From the NCBI GenBank assembly GCA_964369755.1, contig CAYJFY010000008.1:1-64000 (forward strand): a DNA stretch of 64,000 nucleotides, written 5' to 3'. The position numbers were made by a program, and so were the translations under genes. Under the pieces are notes generated by a model. That model saw nothing but the letters and a program-made list of their open reading frames with translations, did no database searches and was not told the DNA's origin. Source of the DNA: CAUPWF01 sp964369755 (GTDB taxonomy: Bacteria; Bacillota; Clostridia; Lachnospirales; Lachnospiraceae). This document shows positions 26,239-35,583 of the stretch, in pieces (position 1 is the stretch's first letter; every line of letters begins with the position of its first letter).

Positions 26239-26679
26239 TTACTCAACAACTACACCTTTTTGTAACATGACATTTGCATATAGAGCTTTCTCGCTTGTTG
26301 CGATGATTGCATAAGCTGTTGTTGCTTCATCGTAGAATTTGAAACGTTCGATATTAGCGACTGCAGATGCTCCGCGCTCATCGTACTTGTTAACGATTTC
26401 TTTGTATGTATCCCAAATTGGAGTTTCGACAGGGTCTCCTGCCATTACTTCCATTAGTGAAACTGGTGTATCTACATAAGAATCAAGAGGGAATAATTTT
26501 AGAATGGCATCTAAAATTTCTGGTACTCCGTGTCCATCACAACGTACGACAATGGCGTTTTTTCCCATAGTTTCTACAGGGAAGTTCCCATCTGCGATTA
26601 CAAGTCTGTCGCTATGCCCCATTTCGCATAGTACTTTTAGAAGTTCTGGTGATAAGATTTGTGGTATTCCTTTTAGCAT
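26239..26679 (-). CDS. RbsD/FucU family sugar mutarotase
   Basis: The 146-residue product fits FucU (L-fucose mutarotase) better than RbsD: MLKGIPQILSPELLKVLCEMGHSD contains the catalytic His, and the C-terminal RFKFYDEATTAYAIIAT segment is the FucU pattern. It interconverts sugar anomers so that the next enzyme receives the right one. AAAGGAGC precedes the ATG. No fucose isomerase is nearby, so the sugar need not be fucose. Confidence 0.9.
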   Translation of the reverse strand: MLKGIPQILSPELLKVLCEMGHSDRLVIADGNFPVETMGKNAIVVRCDGHGVPEILDAILKLFPLDSYVDTPVSLMEVMAGDPVETPIWDTYKEIVNKYDERGASAVANIERFKFYDEATTAYAIIATSEKALYANVMLQKGVVVE

Positions 26680-26744
26680 AATTTTAAGCTCCTTTTTCTT
26701 TTAATTTTTTTTAGCATAACATCATTTTTTTGATTTTACAACAA

Positions 26745-27635
26745 TTAATTTTTTGTACTAGTAAACAGCGTTTCCTTATGCTCCTTTCGATATTGTCGTG
26801 CTGTAATTCCGTAGTACTTCTTGAAGGCGTGAGAAAAATGTTCTACCGAGGAATAACCAAGGGTGTATGCGATTTCAGTTATGGTGATCTTGGAATCCGC
26901 CAATTTCATTGTGGCAGCAGCCATTTTCGCATCTGTTTTTTTTTGTGAAAATGTTCGTCCATAGTAGTCTTTTATAAATCGCTCGGTTTGTCTTGGGCTG
27001 AGACGAAGTCTAGCTGCTAACTTTTCTAAGGTGATATTATGGTATTCGTATAAAAACGATTCTTCCAAGATGATATACTTGCTATCAACAAGGTTTGGAG
27101 TTGCAATATGTTTCTTGGATTCGCTTCGATGTTTGTAATTACGTATCATTTTCACCACACACTGAGACAGGAGAGCCTCTACTTGTGTCATATATCCGAT
27201 ATATTCGTATTCTAATTCATGAAAGATCTGTTGCATAAGTGGGTGTAGATCCTGAGTGTCTTGACCGAACCAAAAAGCAGTATCCTTAAAAAGCGAAATA
27301 TAGGAAGTGCGAAAAGTACTACTTTCACGATAATGATTGTGTTTGATTTTTAAATAAATGCAATATTCACTCATTGGATCAGTTTTATCAGGAATCTGTG
27401 CATGCTCTACATGAGGCCCAGTGATATAAACAGTATTCGGTGCAACATCATAGCTAACATTATCAATGATGGCTTGTCCCCGACCATAGGGAATGTAGTG
27501 AATCTCGTAGCTACTACTTCCGTGGCTATGTTGTGGAATTGGTTGTTCAAATGTTTCAAATACAATGTTTAGAGCAGAGAAGTCCGTATTTTCGAGGTGA
27601 AAATGTATATCGAGATCAGTAAAAACAGTTTTCAT
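26745..27635 (-). CDS. AraC-family transcriptional regulator
   Basis: The 296-residue protein has an N-terminal cupin-like sugar-binding part (QHSHGSSSYEIHYIPYG) and a C-terminal double helix-turn-helix (LEKLAARLRLSPRQTERFI and TEIAYTLGYSSVEHFSHAFKKYYG). The start at 27635 is preceded on the minus strand by AAAGGAATC; a longer frame from 27710 exists without a ribosome site. It is divergent from the aldolase-kinase operon and most likely controls it. Confidence 0.92.
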   Translation of the reverse strand: MKTVFTDLDIHFHLENTDFSALNIVFETFEQPIPQHSHGSSSYEIHYIPYGRGQAIIDNVSYDVAPNTVYITGPHVEHAQIPDKTDPMSEYCIYLKIKHNHYRESSTFRTSYISLFKDTAFWFGQDTQDLHPLMQQIFHELEYEYIGYMTQVEALLSQCVVKMIRNYKHRSESKKHIATPNLVDSKYIILEESFLYEYHNITLEKLAARLRLSPRQTERFIKDYYGRTFSQKKTDAKMAAATMKLADSKITITEIAYTLGYSSVEHFSHAFKKYYGITARQYRKEHKETLFTSTKN

Positions 27636-27744
27636 ATGATAGATTCCTTTCAAATTATACATATATACTATCATATGAACTCTGGAATAACAACAAATAT
27701 TCGAAAACACGACATAAAGAGGATAAATATGTCAAATCACAATA

Positions 27745-27773
27745 TTACATTTTTGTGCAATCGTATATATAAT
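27745..27773 (+). promoter_or_regulatory. Predicted promoter of the aldolase operon
   Basis: TTACAT (27745-27750) and TATAAT (27768-27773), 17 bases apart. Transcription would start near 27780, exactly where stem I of the leader begins. Confidence 0.65.
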
Positions 27774-27780
27774 GATACCA

Positions 27781-27836
27781 AGGTCAAAATTGGGGCCTGA
27801 AAACTGTGAAGAAGTAGCCCGAATAGGGCGGATTCT
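27781..27836 (+). promoter_or_regulatory. Structured 5' leader, copy 2 (candidate cis-regulatory RNA)
   Basis: AGGTC (27781-27785) pairs with GGCCT (27794-27798, one wobble). An 8-base linker GAAAACTG (27799-27806) follows, then the 30-base block 27807-27836, identical to 3350-3379. The block ends seven bases before the AGGAGG of the aldolase gene (27843), so folding could affect translation. Stem I differs in sequence and length from copy 1 but holds the same position. Confidence 0.6.
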
Positions 27837-27855
27837 AAATTTAGGAGGAAAAATT

Positions 27856-28707
27856 ATGCCATTAGTTACATCGAAAGAAATGTTGTTGAATGCGAAGAAG
27901 GAAGGTTATGCAATCGGAGCGTTCAATGCAGAGAACATGGAAATGATTAAAGCGATTATCGCAGCCGCAGAAGAGGTGAAAGCACCAGTTATGGTTCAAA
28001 CTACATCTTCTACAATTCGCTATGCTTCGAGTGCGATGTATGCTGCCATGGTGAAGGCAGAAGCAGAGAAGGCAAGTGTTCCAGTGGCAGTGCATCTTGA
28101 TCATGGGAATAGCTATGAGTTGGCTATGGAGTGTATGGATAACGGATATACTTCGATTATGATTGATGGGTCGGGCGAAGAGTTCGAAAAAAATATAGAG
28201 GTATCAAAAAAAGTTGTGGAAGAAGCGAAAAAACGTGGAATTCCAGTAGAGGCAGAATTGGGAAAAGTTGGTGGAAAAGAAGATGACTTGGAAGTGGAAG
28301 TGGATACGAATACAGATGTGGATGAGGCAGTGGAGTTTGTAGCACGAACGGGGATTGATTCCTTGGCAGTGGCAATTGGAACAGCTCATGGATTCTATGT
28401 AGGGACACCAGTTTTAGATAAAGAAAGATTGTCTGCAATTGCAGCAGTGGTAGATATTCCACTTGTTCTACATGGTGCATCAGGAATCAGCGACGAGGAA
28501 GTTGCTGACTGCGTGAGAAGAGGAATTGCTAAAGTGAATTTTGCTACGGAGTTACGTGTTGCATATACAGATGCAATCAAGGCGTTGATAAAGGAAAAAC
28601 CAGAGACATTTGACCCTAAAGCATTTGGAAATGTAGGAATGGCTGCAGTAAAGGAACTAGTAAAAAATCGTATGCAAGTTTGTGGTTGTGTAGGGAAAGC
28701 TCAATAG
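27856..28707 (+). CDS. Class II ketose-bisphosphate aldolase
   Basis: A 283-residue zinc aldolase of the Fba/GatY/KbaY type. Zinc ligands and active-site motifs are present: HLDHGNSYE, MIDGSGEEFEKNI, VEAELGKVGG, AIGTAHGFY and LHGASGIS. It cleaves a ketose 1,6-bisphosphate or ketose 1-phosphate to DHAP and an aldehyde. The start at 27856 follows TTAGGAGG; a frame open back to 27772 runs through the leader hairpin and is rejected. It is the first gene of the sugar operon. Confidence 0.92.
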   Translation: MPLVTSKEMLLNAKKEGYAIGAFNAENMEMIKAIIAAAEEVKAPVMVQTTSSTIRYASSAMYAAMVKAEAEKASVPVAVHLDHGNSYELAMECMDNGYTSIMIDGSGEEFEKNIEVSKKVVEEAKKRGIPVEAELGKVGGKEDDLEVEVDTNTDVDEAVEFVARTGIDSLAVAIGTAHGFYVGTPVLDKERLSAIAAVVDIPLVLHGASGISDEEVADCVRRGIAKVNFATELRVAYTDAIKALIKEKPETFDPKAFGNVGMAAVKELVKNRMQVCGCVGKAQ

Positions 28708-28730
28708 GCCACAAATTGAAAGGAATGGAT

Positions 28731-30254
28731 ATGAGAGAACTTCTATTAGGAATCGATATTGGTACAAGTGCATGCAAGGTTGCAGTGTTTGATAAACAAG
28801 GCCAAGTGATTGGAAGTGCTACAGGTGACTATCAAGTATATTACCCAAAGCAAGGTTGGGCAGAACAAGACCCAGATGAATGGTGGGAAGCAGTTTGTAA
28901 AGCGATTAAGACATTACTTGTCGAATCCAAGATTGCACCAGAAGAAATTAAAGGGATAGGGATAGATGGACAGAGTTGGTCGGCAATTCCAGTTGATATC
29001 AATGGAAAAGTGTTGGCGAATACACCGATATGGATGGATACAAGGGCAGTCGATATTTGTAAGCGAATAAATGTAAAAATAGGGGAAGACAATGTATTTG
29101 ATGTGGCTGGTAATTCATTACAACCATCATATACTACAGCGAAAATCATATGGTTTAAAGAAAATATGCCAGATGTCTATACAAGGATTCATAAGATTCT
29201 ACAATCGAATTCCTTTATAGCATATCGATTGACCGATGTGTTTTCACAAGATATGTCACAAGGTTACGGATTACATTGCTTTGATATGAAGGCAGGTACT
29301 TGGAATAAAGAGATGTGTGAAAAACTTGGAATTCCAATGTCTTTTTTATCTGATATCTATGATTGTCATGCTGTGGTAGGAACAGTGACAGCAAAGGCAG
29401 CGTTACAATCGGGTTTGGCAGAAGGTACACCAGTTGTTGCTGGGGCATTGGACGCAGCTTGTGGAACATTGGGGGCAGGTGTATTACATGCAGGTGAGAC
29501 CCAAGAGCAAGGTGGACAGGCTGGAGGAATGAGTATCTGTATAGAGAAATACGCAGCAGATTCGAGATTGATTCTTAGCTATCATGCAGTGCCGGGGAAA
29601 TGGTTGCTCCAAGGAGGAACTGTTGGTGGCGGAGGTGTGATGCGTTGGTTAGAAAAAGAATTTGGTCAATACGAGAGGGAAGTTGCAGAGCAAGTAGGTA
29701 AGTCATCCTTGGTTCAATTCAATGAGATAGCAGAAAAGATTCCTGTGGGAAGCGATGGATTGGTATTCTTGCCTTATATGTCAGGGGAACGTTCTCCGAT
29801 TTGGGATCCAGATGCAAAAGGTGTGTTTTATGGACTAGACTTTAGTAAAACGAAAGCACATATGATTCGTGCAGCGATGGAAGGGGTAGCGTTTTCATTG
29901 AAGCACAATCTAGATATTGGAGAGGAACAAGGAGCCCTTGTAGAGGAATTATTGGCTATGGGTGGTTCAGCAAACTCACTTTTATGGACACAGATAAAAA
30001 GTGATATCACTGGAAAGCCGATTACGGTACCATCTTCAGATACTGCGACCACACTAGGAGCGGTTATCTTGGCAGGTGTTGGTATTGGAATGTATGAGAG
30101 TTTTGAAGAAGCAGTGGAGTTGACTGTGAAGAAGACAAGAAGCCATGTACCGAATATGGAAAATCATGAATTATATAAAAAGAATTATGGAATCTATTTG
30201 GAACTATATGAAAAGTTGAAGGATACGATGAAGAGAACATCGTCTGAGGGCTAA
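28731..30254 (+). CDS. FGGY-family sugar kinase (xylulokinase-like)
   Basis: A 507-residue kinase with both FGGY lobes: GIDIGTSACKVAVFD (phosphate 1), TPIWMDTRA, and the C-terminal MGGSANSLLWTQIKSDI, all as in XylB. AAAGGA precedes ATG 28731, 23 bases after the aldolase stop. The likely substrate is a ketose released by the dehydrogenase in the same operon. The closest functional label is xylulokinase, but ketohexose or L-ribulose kinases are possible. Confidence 0.9.
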   Translation: MRELLLGIDIGTSACKVAVFDKQGQVIGSATGDYQVYYPKQGWAEQDPDEWWEAVCKAIKTLLVESKIAPEEIKGIGIDGQSWSAIPVDINGKVLANTPIWMDTRAVDICKRINVKIGEDNVFDVAGNSLQPSYTTAKIIWFKENMPDVYTRIHKILQSNSFIAYRLTDVFSQDMSQGYGLHCFDMKAGTWNKEMCEKLGIPMSFLSDIYDCHAVVGTVTAKAALQSGLAEGTPVVAGALDAACGTLGAGVLHAGETQEQGGQAGGMSICIEKYAADSRLILSYHAVPGKWLLQGGTVGGGGVMRWLEKEFGQYEREVAEQVGKSSLVQFNEIAEKIPVGSDGLVFLPYMSGERSPIWDPDAKGVFYGLDFSKTKAHMIRAAMEGVAFSLKHNLDIGEEQGALVEELLAMGGSANSLLWTQIKSDITGKPITVPSSDTATTLGAVILAGVGIGMYESFEEAVELTVKKTRSHVPNMENHELYKKNYGIYLELYEKLKDTMKRTSSEG

Positions 30255-30272
30255 GATTTAGGAGGTTATGCT

Positions 30273-31322
30273 ATGAAGGCAGGAGTAGTATATGCAAGAG
30301 AAGATATCAGATACGCTGATATTGATAAACCAGTACCAAAACAAGGGCAAGTGCTAGTAAAAGTGAAGTATACAGGAGTGTGTGGTTCAGATATTCCTCG
30401 TGTAAATGGAGATGCTTGTCATTTCTTCCCAAATGTATTAGGACACGAATTTTCTGGAACAATTGCGGAGGTTGGAGAAGGAGTAACTTCCGTGTCTGTA
30501 GGTGATCGTGTTGCGGGGGTTCCATTAGTTCCATGTTTGAAATGTGAGGATTGTCAGCAGGGAAACTATGCGCTATGCAAGAATTATAGTTTTATTGGGT
30601 CAAGAGAATACGGAAGTTTTGCAGAGTATGTTGCAATGCCAGAGAAAAATGTTGTGAAATTTGATGATGAGGTAACATTTGAACAAGGAGCGTTCTTTGA
30701 GCCCGCAACGGTAGCACTTCACGGATTACAACGGTGCAATTATGAAGGAGGAAAGACAGTTGCAATTCTAGGTGGTGGAACCATTGGATTGTTTGTGATG
30801 CAGTGGGCAAAGATTTTCGGATCTGCAAAAGTTGTTGTGTTTGATATTGCCAATGAGAGATTAGAACTGGCTAAAGAGTTAGGGGCTACAGAAGGAATCA
30901 ATACATTAGAAGCGGATTATCGGGATCAAGCAAAGGCGATAACTGGTGGTAAGGGATTTGATTATGTCTACGAGACGGCAGGGAATACCATTACGATGAA
31001 GATGGCATTTGAACTTGCAGGAAACAAGGCGCAGGTTTGTTTTGTAGGAACTCCAGTGAAGGAATTAACCTTTTCGGTAGAAGAGTGGGAGAATATGAAT
31101 CGTAAGGAGTTTACGCTTACAGGTTCCTGGATGTCGTATAGTGCTCCATTCCCAGGAAAAGAGTGGGATTTGACGGCATATTATTTCAAGACAGGAGATT
31201 TGAAGTTCCATGATTCATTTATTTTCAAGAAAATCCCATTGAGTGAAATCGCAAGTGCATTTGAATTATATAAGACACCTGGTGCAGTAAAAGGAAAGTT
31301 ATTAATCGATAGTGAAGCATAA
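30273..31322 (+). CDS. Zinc-dependent polyol (phosphate) dehydrogenase, GatD-like
   Basis: A 349-residue medium-chain dehydrogenase. Catalytic zinc ligands are in GVCGSD and GHEFSG; the structural-zinc cysteines are CLKCEDCQQGNYALC; the nucleotide site is GGGTIGLFVMQ. It most resembles galactitol-1-phosphate 5-dehydrogenase, but sorbitol/xylitol-type dehydrogenases look similar. GGAGG precedes the ATG. It follows the kinase gene by 18 bases. Confidence 0.9.
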   Translation: MKAGVVYAREDIRYADIDKPVPKQGQVLVKVKYTGVCGSDIPRVNGDACHFFPNVLGHEFSGTIAEVGEGVTSVSVGDRVAGVPLVPCLKCEDCQQGNYALCKNYSFIGSREYGSFAEYVAMPEKNVVKFDDEVTFEQGAFFEPATVALHGLQRCNYEGGKTVAILGGGTIGLFVMQWAKIFGSAKVVVFDIANERLELAKELGATEGINTLEADYRDQAKAITGGKGFDYVYETAGNTITMKMAFELAGNKAQVCFVGTPVKELTFSVEEWENMNRKEFTLTGSWMSYSAPFPGKEWDLTAYYFKTGDLKFHDSFIFKKIPLSEIASAFELYKTPGAVKGKLLIDSEA

Positions 31323-31351
31323 TAAAATATTTAATTAAAAGGAGAAAACAC

Positions 31352-32359
31352 ATGAGTAATTTTGTAAATCCAGAAATCGTACCTGCAAGAAAATTGTACA
31401 CAGGTGCAACAATGCCAGCAGTAGGAATGGGAACATTTGGTTCGGACAGATTCACAGCAGAACAAGTTTCAGAGGCAGTAGCGGGAGCAATTCGTTGTGG
31501 CTATCGTTTGTTTGACTGTGCAGCTTGCTATGGAAACGAAGATCAAATCGGAGAAGTATTTAAAGCAGCGTTTGACGAAGGTGTTGTAAAGCGTGAAGAG
31601 CTTCATATCATGACAAAAGTATGGAATGATATGCATCAAAGAGTAGAAGAGTCTTGCTTAAAGTCCATCGCTGACCTTCAGTGTGAATATGTAGATACAT
31701 TTTTTATTCATTGGCCATTCCCGAACTATCATGCACCAGGATGTGATGTGGATGCGAGAAATCCAGAGTCAAAGCCATTCAGTGTAGAAGAATTTGTAAG
31801 CACATATCGTCAAATTGAAAGTTTGGTAGAAAGAGGATTAGTAAAACATATCGGAATTTCAAACATGACTATTCCTAAATTAGAAGGTGTTTGGGAGCAT
31901 TTAAACATTAAACCAGCATCTTGTGAAATGGAATTACATCCTTGTTTCCAACAACCAGAAATATTTGAGTGGTTAGTGGCGCACAATGTACAGCCGATCG
32001 GATTTATGCCAATTGGTTCACCAACAAGACCAGAGAGAGATATGATGCCAGAAGATGTTGCAGATATTCAATTACCAGAGATGAAGGCAATCGCAGAGGC
32101 TCACGGAATTCATCCAGCTGTAGTTGCATTGAAGTGGGCAGCTCAAAGAGGACAAATTCCAATTCCATTCTCAGTGTTTGAGAATGAATATGTAAGCAAT
32201 CTAAGATGTGTGACAGAAGATCCGTTGACAGAGGAAGAAATGGCAACGATTGCAACACTTGAGAAGAATAATAGACTAGTAAAAGGTCAAGTGTTCTTGT
32301 GGGAGGGTGCAAATGATTGGCATGATTTATGGGACGAAGATGGATTTATCGTAAAATAA
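31352..32359 (+). CDS. Aldo/keto reductase
   Basis: A 335-residue NAD(P)H-dependent reductase of the aldose-reductase superfamily. Tetrad neighbourhoods are visible: the FDCAACYGNEDQIG segment (Asp, Tyr), TKVWND (Lys) and FIHWPFPN (His), then GISNMTIPKLEGV and the cofactor region near VALKWAAQRGQIPIP. Last gene of the sugar operon; AAAGGAGA precedes the ATG. It could reduce an aldose to its alditol. Its 3' end overlaps the convergent HD hydrolase by 33 bases. Confidence 0.92.
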   Translation: MSNFVNPEIVPARKLYTGATMPAVGMGTFGSDRFTAEQVSEAVAGAIRCGYRLFDCAACYGNEDQIGEVFKAAFDEGVVKREELHIMTKVWNDMHQRVEESCLKSIADLQCEYVDTFFIHWPFPNYHAPGCDVDARNPESKPFSVEEFVSTYRQIESLVERGLVKHIGISNMTIPKLEGVWEHLNIKPASCEMELHPCFQQPEIFEWLVAHNVQPIGFMPIGSPTRPERDMMPEDVADIQLPEMKAIAEAHGIHPAVVALKWAAQRGQIPIPFSVFENEYVSNLRCVTEDPLTEEEMATIATLEKNNRLVKGQVFLWEGANDWHDLWDEDGFIVK

Positions 32360-32881
32360 ATCTAAAAATTCCCGTTCAACATCAAACATTTTGAATTCAA
32401 AATTTAATGAAATTTTGATAGGAGGAAGAAAGTCTTTGAAGACTTTCTTCCTCATTAATGTATGGAATTCATGTACTAACATAGCATCATCAATCTGTTT
32501 GAGTAGTATCTCTTCTTCTTCAGTCAAAAGTCTTCCTATGTACTTCGTGTAAATCGTATCTTGTAGTTGTTTTTCAATGATTTGGTATTCTGACAATTCT
32601 GCTTTTACCGGTCGTGTAATATCGGAGATATACGCCTCGCTAGCATCGTGAATGAGACAGGCGAGTTGAAGTTCAGGGGAATAGTCACGAGCTTTTGCCT
32701 CGCGGGCGCAATTTATGGAATGCTGTCCTACAGAGAAGAATTGGGTGAAGTGCCCATTTGCACGGCACATCAGAGATAGAGAATGTGCAATGTCTTCTAT
32801 CTTGATGTCTTCGATATTGGGACAAAGTGGTGTAAAGTCTAATCCAGTGTATGTTGTAATATGGTTTGATGATTTTCTCAA
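32327..32881 (-). CDS. YfbR-like HD-domain hydrolase
   Basis: The 184-residue protein has HD-domain metal motifs VGQHSINCA, LIHDASEAYISD and a later DDAMLVHEF, the arrangement of the YfbR 5'-deoxynucleotidase group. It probably removes phosphate from nucleoside monophosphates. The N-terminal ITTYTGLDFTPLCPNIEDIKIEDIA is typical of this subfamily. AGGAGGTTCACAG lies ahead of its start. It stands alone. Confidence 0.87.
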   Translation of the reverse strand: MRKSSNHITTYTGLDFTPLCPNIEDIKIEDIAHSLSLMCRANGHFTQFFSVGQHSINCAREAKARDYSPELQLACLIHDASEAYISDITRPVKAELSEYQIIEKQLQDTIYTKYIGRLLTEEEEILLKQIDDAMLVHEFHTLMRKKVFKDFLPPIKISLNFEFKMFDVEREFLDLFYDKSIFVP

Positions 32882-33069
32882 ACTGTGAACCTCCTATGTA
32901 TAGTTGATTTGAGTTGGCAAACAAATGCTCGTTAAAATCATGAGCTTTCGTTCCTTGTACATATACTTAAATATAACATATTCATAGGTGGAAATTCTAT
33001 AGTTTTATTGAGTGTGTTGAATTAATGTGGTAATATGTTATCATCAATCGGTCAAAGGAGGATGAGGAA

Positions 33070-34683
33070 ATGAAGTTTACAAAAAAAGGGAGGCTATATG
33101 GGATTATAGCAATTATGTTATTGGTAGCAACAAGTTCGGTCACAGTGTTTGCAACAGAAGAGGTGGTTGAATATACGCCAGCAGTATATGCTACTTTTTG
33201 GGCATTGATACCATCGTTAATCGCAATTCTGTTGGCATTAATTACAAAAGAAGTGTATAGTTCACTTTTGGTTGGTAGTATTATAGGAGGTATTCTTTAC
33301 TCTGGTTTTAATTTTGAAACAACACTCACACACGTAATTGGTGGTGGATTTATAAGTGTTTTATCGGATAGTTATAACGTGGGAATTTTGATGTTTCTAG
33401 TTGTGTTGGGGATGATTGTTTGTCTAATGAACGAGGCAAAAGGGTCAGCGGCATTTGGTCAATGGGCAAGCCTACATATCAAATCAAGAGTGGGTGCTCA
33501 GTTAGCAACAATTCTTTTAGGAGTGACGATCTTTGTAGATGACTACTTTAACTGCTTAACAGTCGGAAGTGTTATGCGACCAGTTACAGATAAATATCAA
33601 GTTTCTCGAGCGAAATTAGCGTATTTAATTGATGCGACAGCAGCACCGATTTGTATCATTGCACCAGTTTCTTCGTGGGCAGCCGCAGTAGCGGGCTCGG
33701 TAGAGGGAGAGGATGGGTTTACACTATTTTTAAAGACGATACCATATAATTTCTATGCAATTCTTACGATTGTAATGATGATAGGGTTGGTTTTGCTAAA
33801 GATTGATTTTGGACCTATGGCAAAGCATGAAAAAAATGCAAAAGCTGGAGATTTGTTCACAACAGGAAAAATGGAGAGTACGGATACGATTACTGAAAAA
33901 ATAGGAAAAGGTAAAGTGATAGACCTAGTTCTTCCAATTATTATTTTAATTATTAGCTGTATTGTGGGAATGATATATACAGGTGGATTTTTTTCAGGAG
34001 AAGGCATAATTACTGCATTTTCAAATTGTGATGCATCGGTTGGATTGTCAATGGGAAGTATAGTTGCAGTTGCTATCATTATCGCATTTTATTCGATAAG
34101 AAGAGTTTTAAGTTTCAGGAGTTGTATGAACTGCTTGCCAATAGGCTTCAAGGCGATGGTTCCAGCAATTTTAATCTTAACATTTGCATGGACACTTAAG
34201 TCCATGACAGATAGCTTGGGAGCAAGTGTGTATGTGGAAGGAATTGTGCAAGCGGGGGCCAGTGGGCTTGTTTATTTCTTGCCAGCTATCATATTTATTA
34301 TTGGATGTTTATTGGCATTTGCAACAGGGACTTCTTGGGGGACATTCGGGATATTGATTCCAATTGTGGTAAATGCGCTTGGTGGAGTGAATTATGAGTT
34401 GATGATAATTTCTATATCAGCATGTATGGCAGGGGCTGTATGCGGAGATCATTGTTCGCCGATTTCAGATACAACAATTATGGCTTCGGCGGGAGCACAA
34501 TGCAATCATGTAAATCATGTACAGACTCAATTGCCATATGCTATATTAGTTGCAGTGGTAAGTTTTGCTACCTATATCATAGCAGGATTGACACGAAATG
34601 CATGGATTTCGCTCCCAATCGGACTAATTCTGACAGTGCTCACATTATCCATATTGAAAAAAGTACACAAAGAAAATGAGTAA
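33070..34683 (+). CDS. NhaC-family Na+/H+ antiporter
   Basis: The 537-residue membrane protein starts with a cleavable-looking signal (residues 1-28) and then has about eleven helices. Conserved polar segments FVDDYFNCLTVG and CGDHCSPISDTTIMAS mark the NhaC antiporter family. It likely exchanges sodium for protons or an amino acid/organic acid; the ion is not decided by sequence. CAAAGGAGG precedes the ATG. It is monocistronic with a terminator after it. Confidence 0.9.
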   Translation: MKFTKKGRLYGIIAIMLLVATSSVTVFATEEVVEYTPAVYATFWALIPSLIAILLALITKEVYSSLLVGSIIGGILYSGFNFETTLTHVIGGGFISVLSDSYNVGILMFLVVLGMIVCLMNEAKGSAAFGQWASLHIKSRVGAQLATILLGVTIFVDDYFNCLTVGSVMRPVTDKYQVSRAKLAYLIDATAAPICIIAPVSSWAAAVAGSVEGEDGFTLFLKTIPYNFYAILTIVMMIGLVLLKIDFGPMAKHEKNAKAGDLFTTGKMESTDTITEKIGKGKVIDLVLPIIILIISCIVGMIYTGGFFSGEGIITAFSNCDASVGLSMGSIVAVAIIIAFYSIRRVLSFRSCMNCLPIGFKAMVPAILILTFAWTLKSMTDSLGASVYVEGIVQAGASGLVYFLPAIIFIIGCLLAFATGTSWGTFGILIPIVVNALGGVNYELMIISISACMAGAVCGDHCSPISDTTIMASAGAQCNHVNHVQTQLPYAILVAVVSFATYIIAGLTRNAWISLPIGLILTVLTLSILKKVHKENE

Positions 34684-34689
34684 AACACA

Positions 34690-34730
34690 AAAACTTTCTA
34701 TGGTTTCAACATATAGAAAGTTTTTTTTGT
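34690..34730 (+). terminator. Rho-independent terminator after the NhaC-type gene
   Basis: AAAACTTTCTAT pairs with ATAGAAAGTTTT around an 11-base loop, followed by eight Ts. Confidence 0.88.
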
Positions 34731-34825
34731 TATAGAAATTATATAGTGAATTTGATACAATGGAAGGAGTCTTGAATTATTTGTAGAATGAGAGTAAAAA
34801 GCAATAAAAGAGGAGAAGGTGTCGA

Positions 34826-35554
34826 ATGAAGGAAAAGATGTATACAATTCCGATTAATGACGCAGTGAACGCAGAAACGGAGTGTCCGTTTTGTTTCATT
34901 GAGAAGAAGATAGAAGAAGACATGCTAGATTTTGTTCTTGGAACTAGCGCCTCTTATATGGAACGGGATGTTCGCAGTGTTACGGATGAAAAAGGATTTT
35001 GTAAATATCATTTTCAGAAGATGTTCGAATATGGAAATGCCTTGGGGAATGCTTGGATATTGAAGACTCATTATTTAAATAAAATCGGATGCTTAGAAAA
35101 GGCATTTCAGGCAAATGGAAGTGGTAAAAAATCGATGAACTCTTTCTTTGGGAAGGGAAAGCAAAGTGAGAATCCCATTCATCGATTTGTTGAAGAGGAG
35201 AAGGCGAGTTGCTTTATCTGTGAAAAACAGAAGGAGCATTACGAACGATATCTAGATACATTTATCATACAATATAGCAGGGAACCAGAGTTTAAGGCAA
35301 AGGTTTTAGCATCGAAGGGGTTTTGCCTCAGTCATTTTGGTGACTTATGCCAGGCGGCAGACCGAAAATTAAAGAGTGAGGAACTTGGAGTTTTTTATCG
35401 TGATATGGAAACCCTGATGATAGATAATCTGAAGAGAACTTATGAAGACGTCTCTTGGTTTATTGAGAAGTTTGATTATAAGAATAAAGATGCAGATTGG
35501 AAGAATTCAAAGGATGCAGTGCAGCGTGGAATGCAGAAGTTAAAAGGCTGTTAG
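34826..35554 (+). CDS. DUF6062 family protein
   Basis: The 242-residue soluble protein has paired cysteine motifs ECPFCF near residue 20 and CFICEK near residue 130, each followed by a GFCxxHF motif (GFCKYHF and GFCLSHF). Two similar halves each carrying Cys-x2-Cys plus Cys-x2-His suggest a duplicated metal site. This is the pattern of the DUF6062 family, common in Lachnospiraceae, of unknown function. It precedes rmuC by 29 bases. Confidence 0.85.
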   Translation: MKEKMYTIPINDAVNAETECPFCFIEKKIEEDMLDFVLGTSASYMERDVRSVTDEKGFCKYHFQKMFEYGNALGNAWILKTHYLNKIGCLEKAFQANGSGKKSMNSFFGKGKQSENPIHRFVEEEKASCFICEKQKEHYERYLDTFIIQYSREPEFKAKVLASKGFCLSHFGDLCQAADRKLKSEELGVFYRDMETLMIDNLKRTYEDVSWFIEKFDYKNKDADWKNSKDAVQRGMQKLKGC

Positions 35555-35583
35555 TGTGAAAATAGAAAGGGAAGGTTATTGTT

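Noticed and set aside
27772..27855. N-terminal extension of the aldolase through the leader hairpin
   Set aside because: ATG 27772 overlaps the -10 box; AGGAGG before 27856 and family alignment fix the start there.
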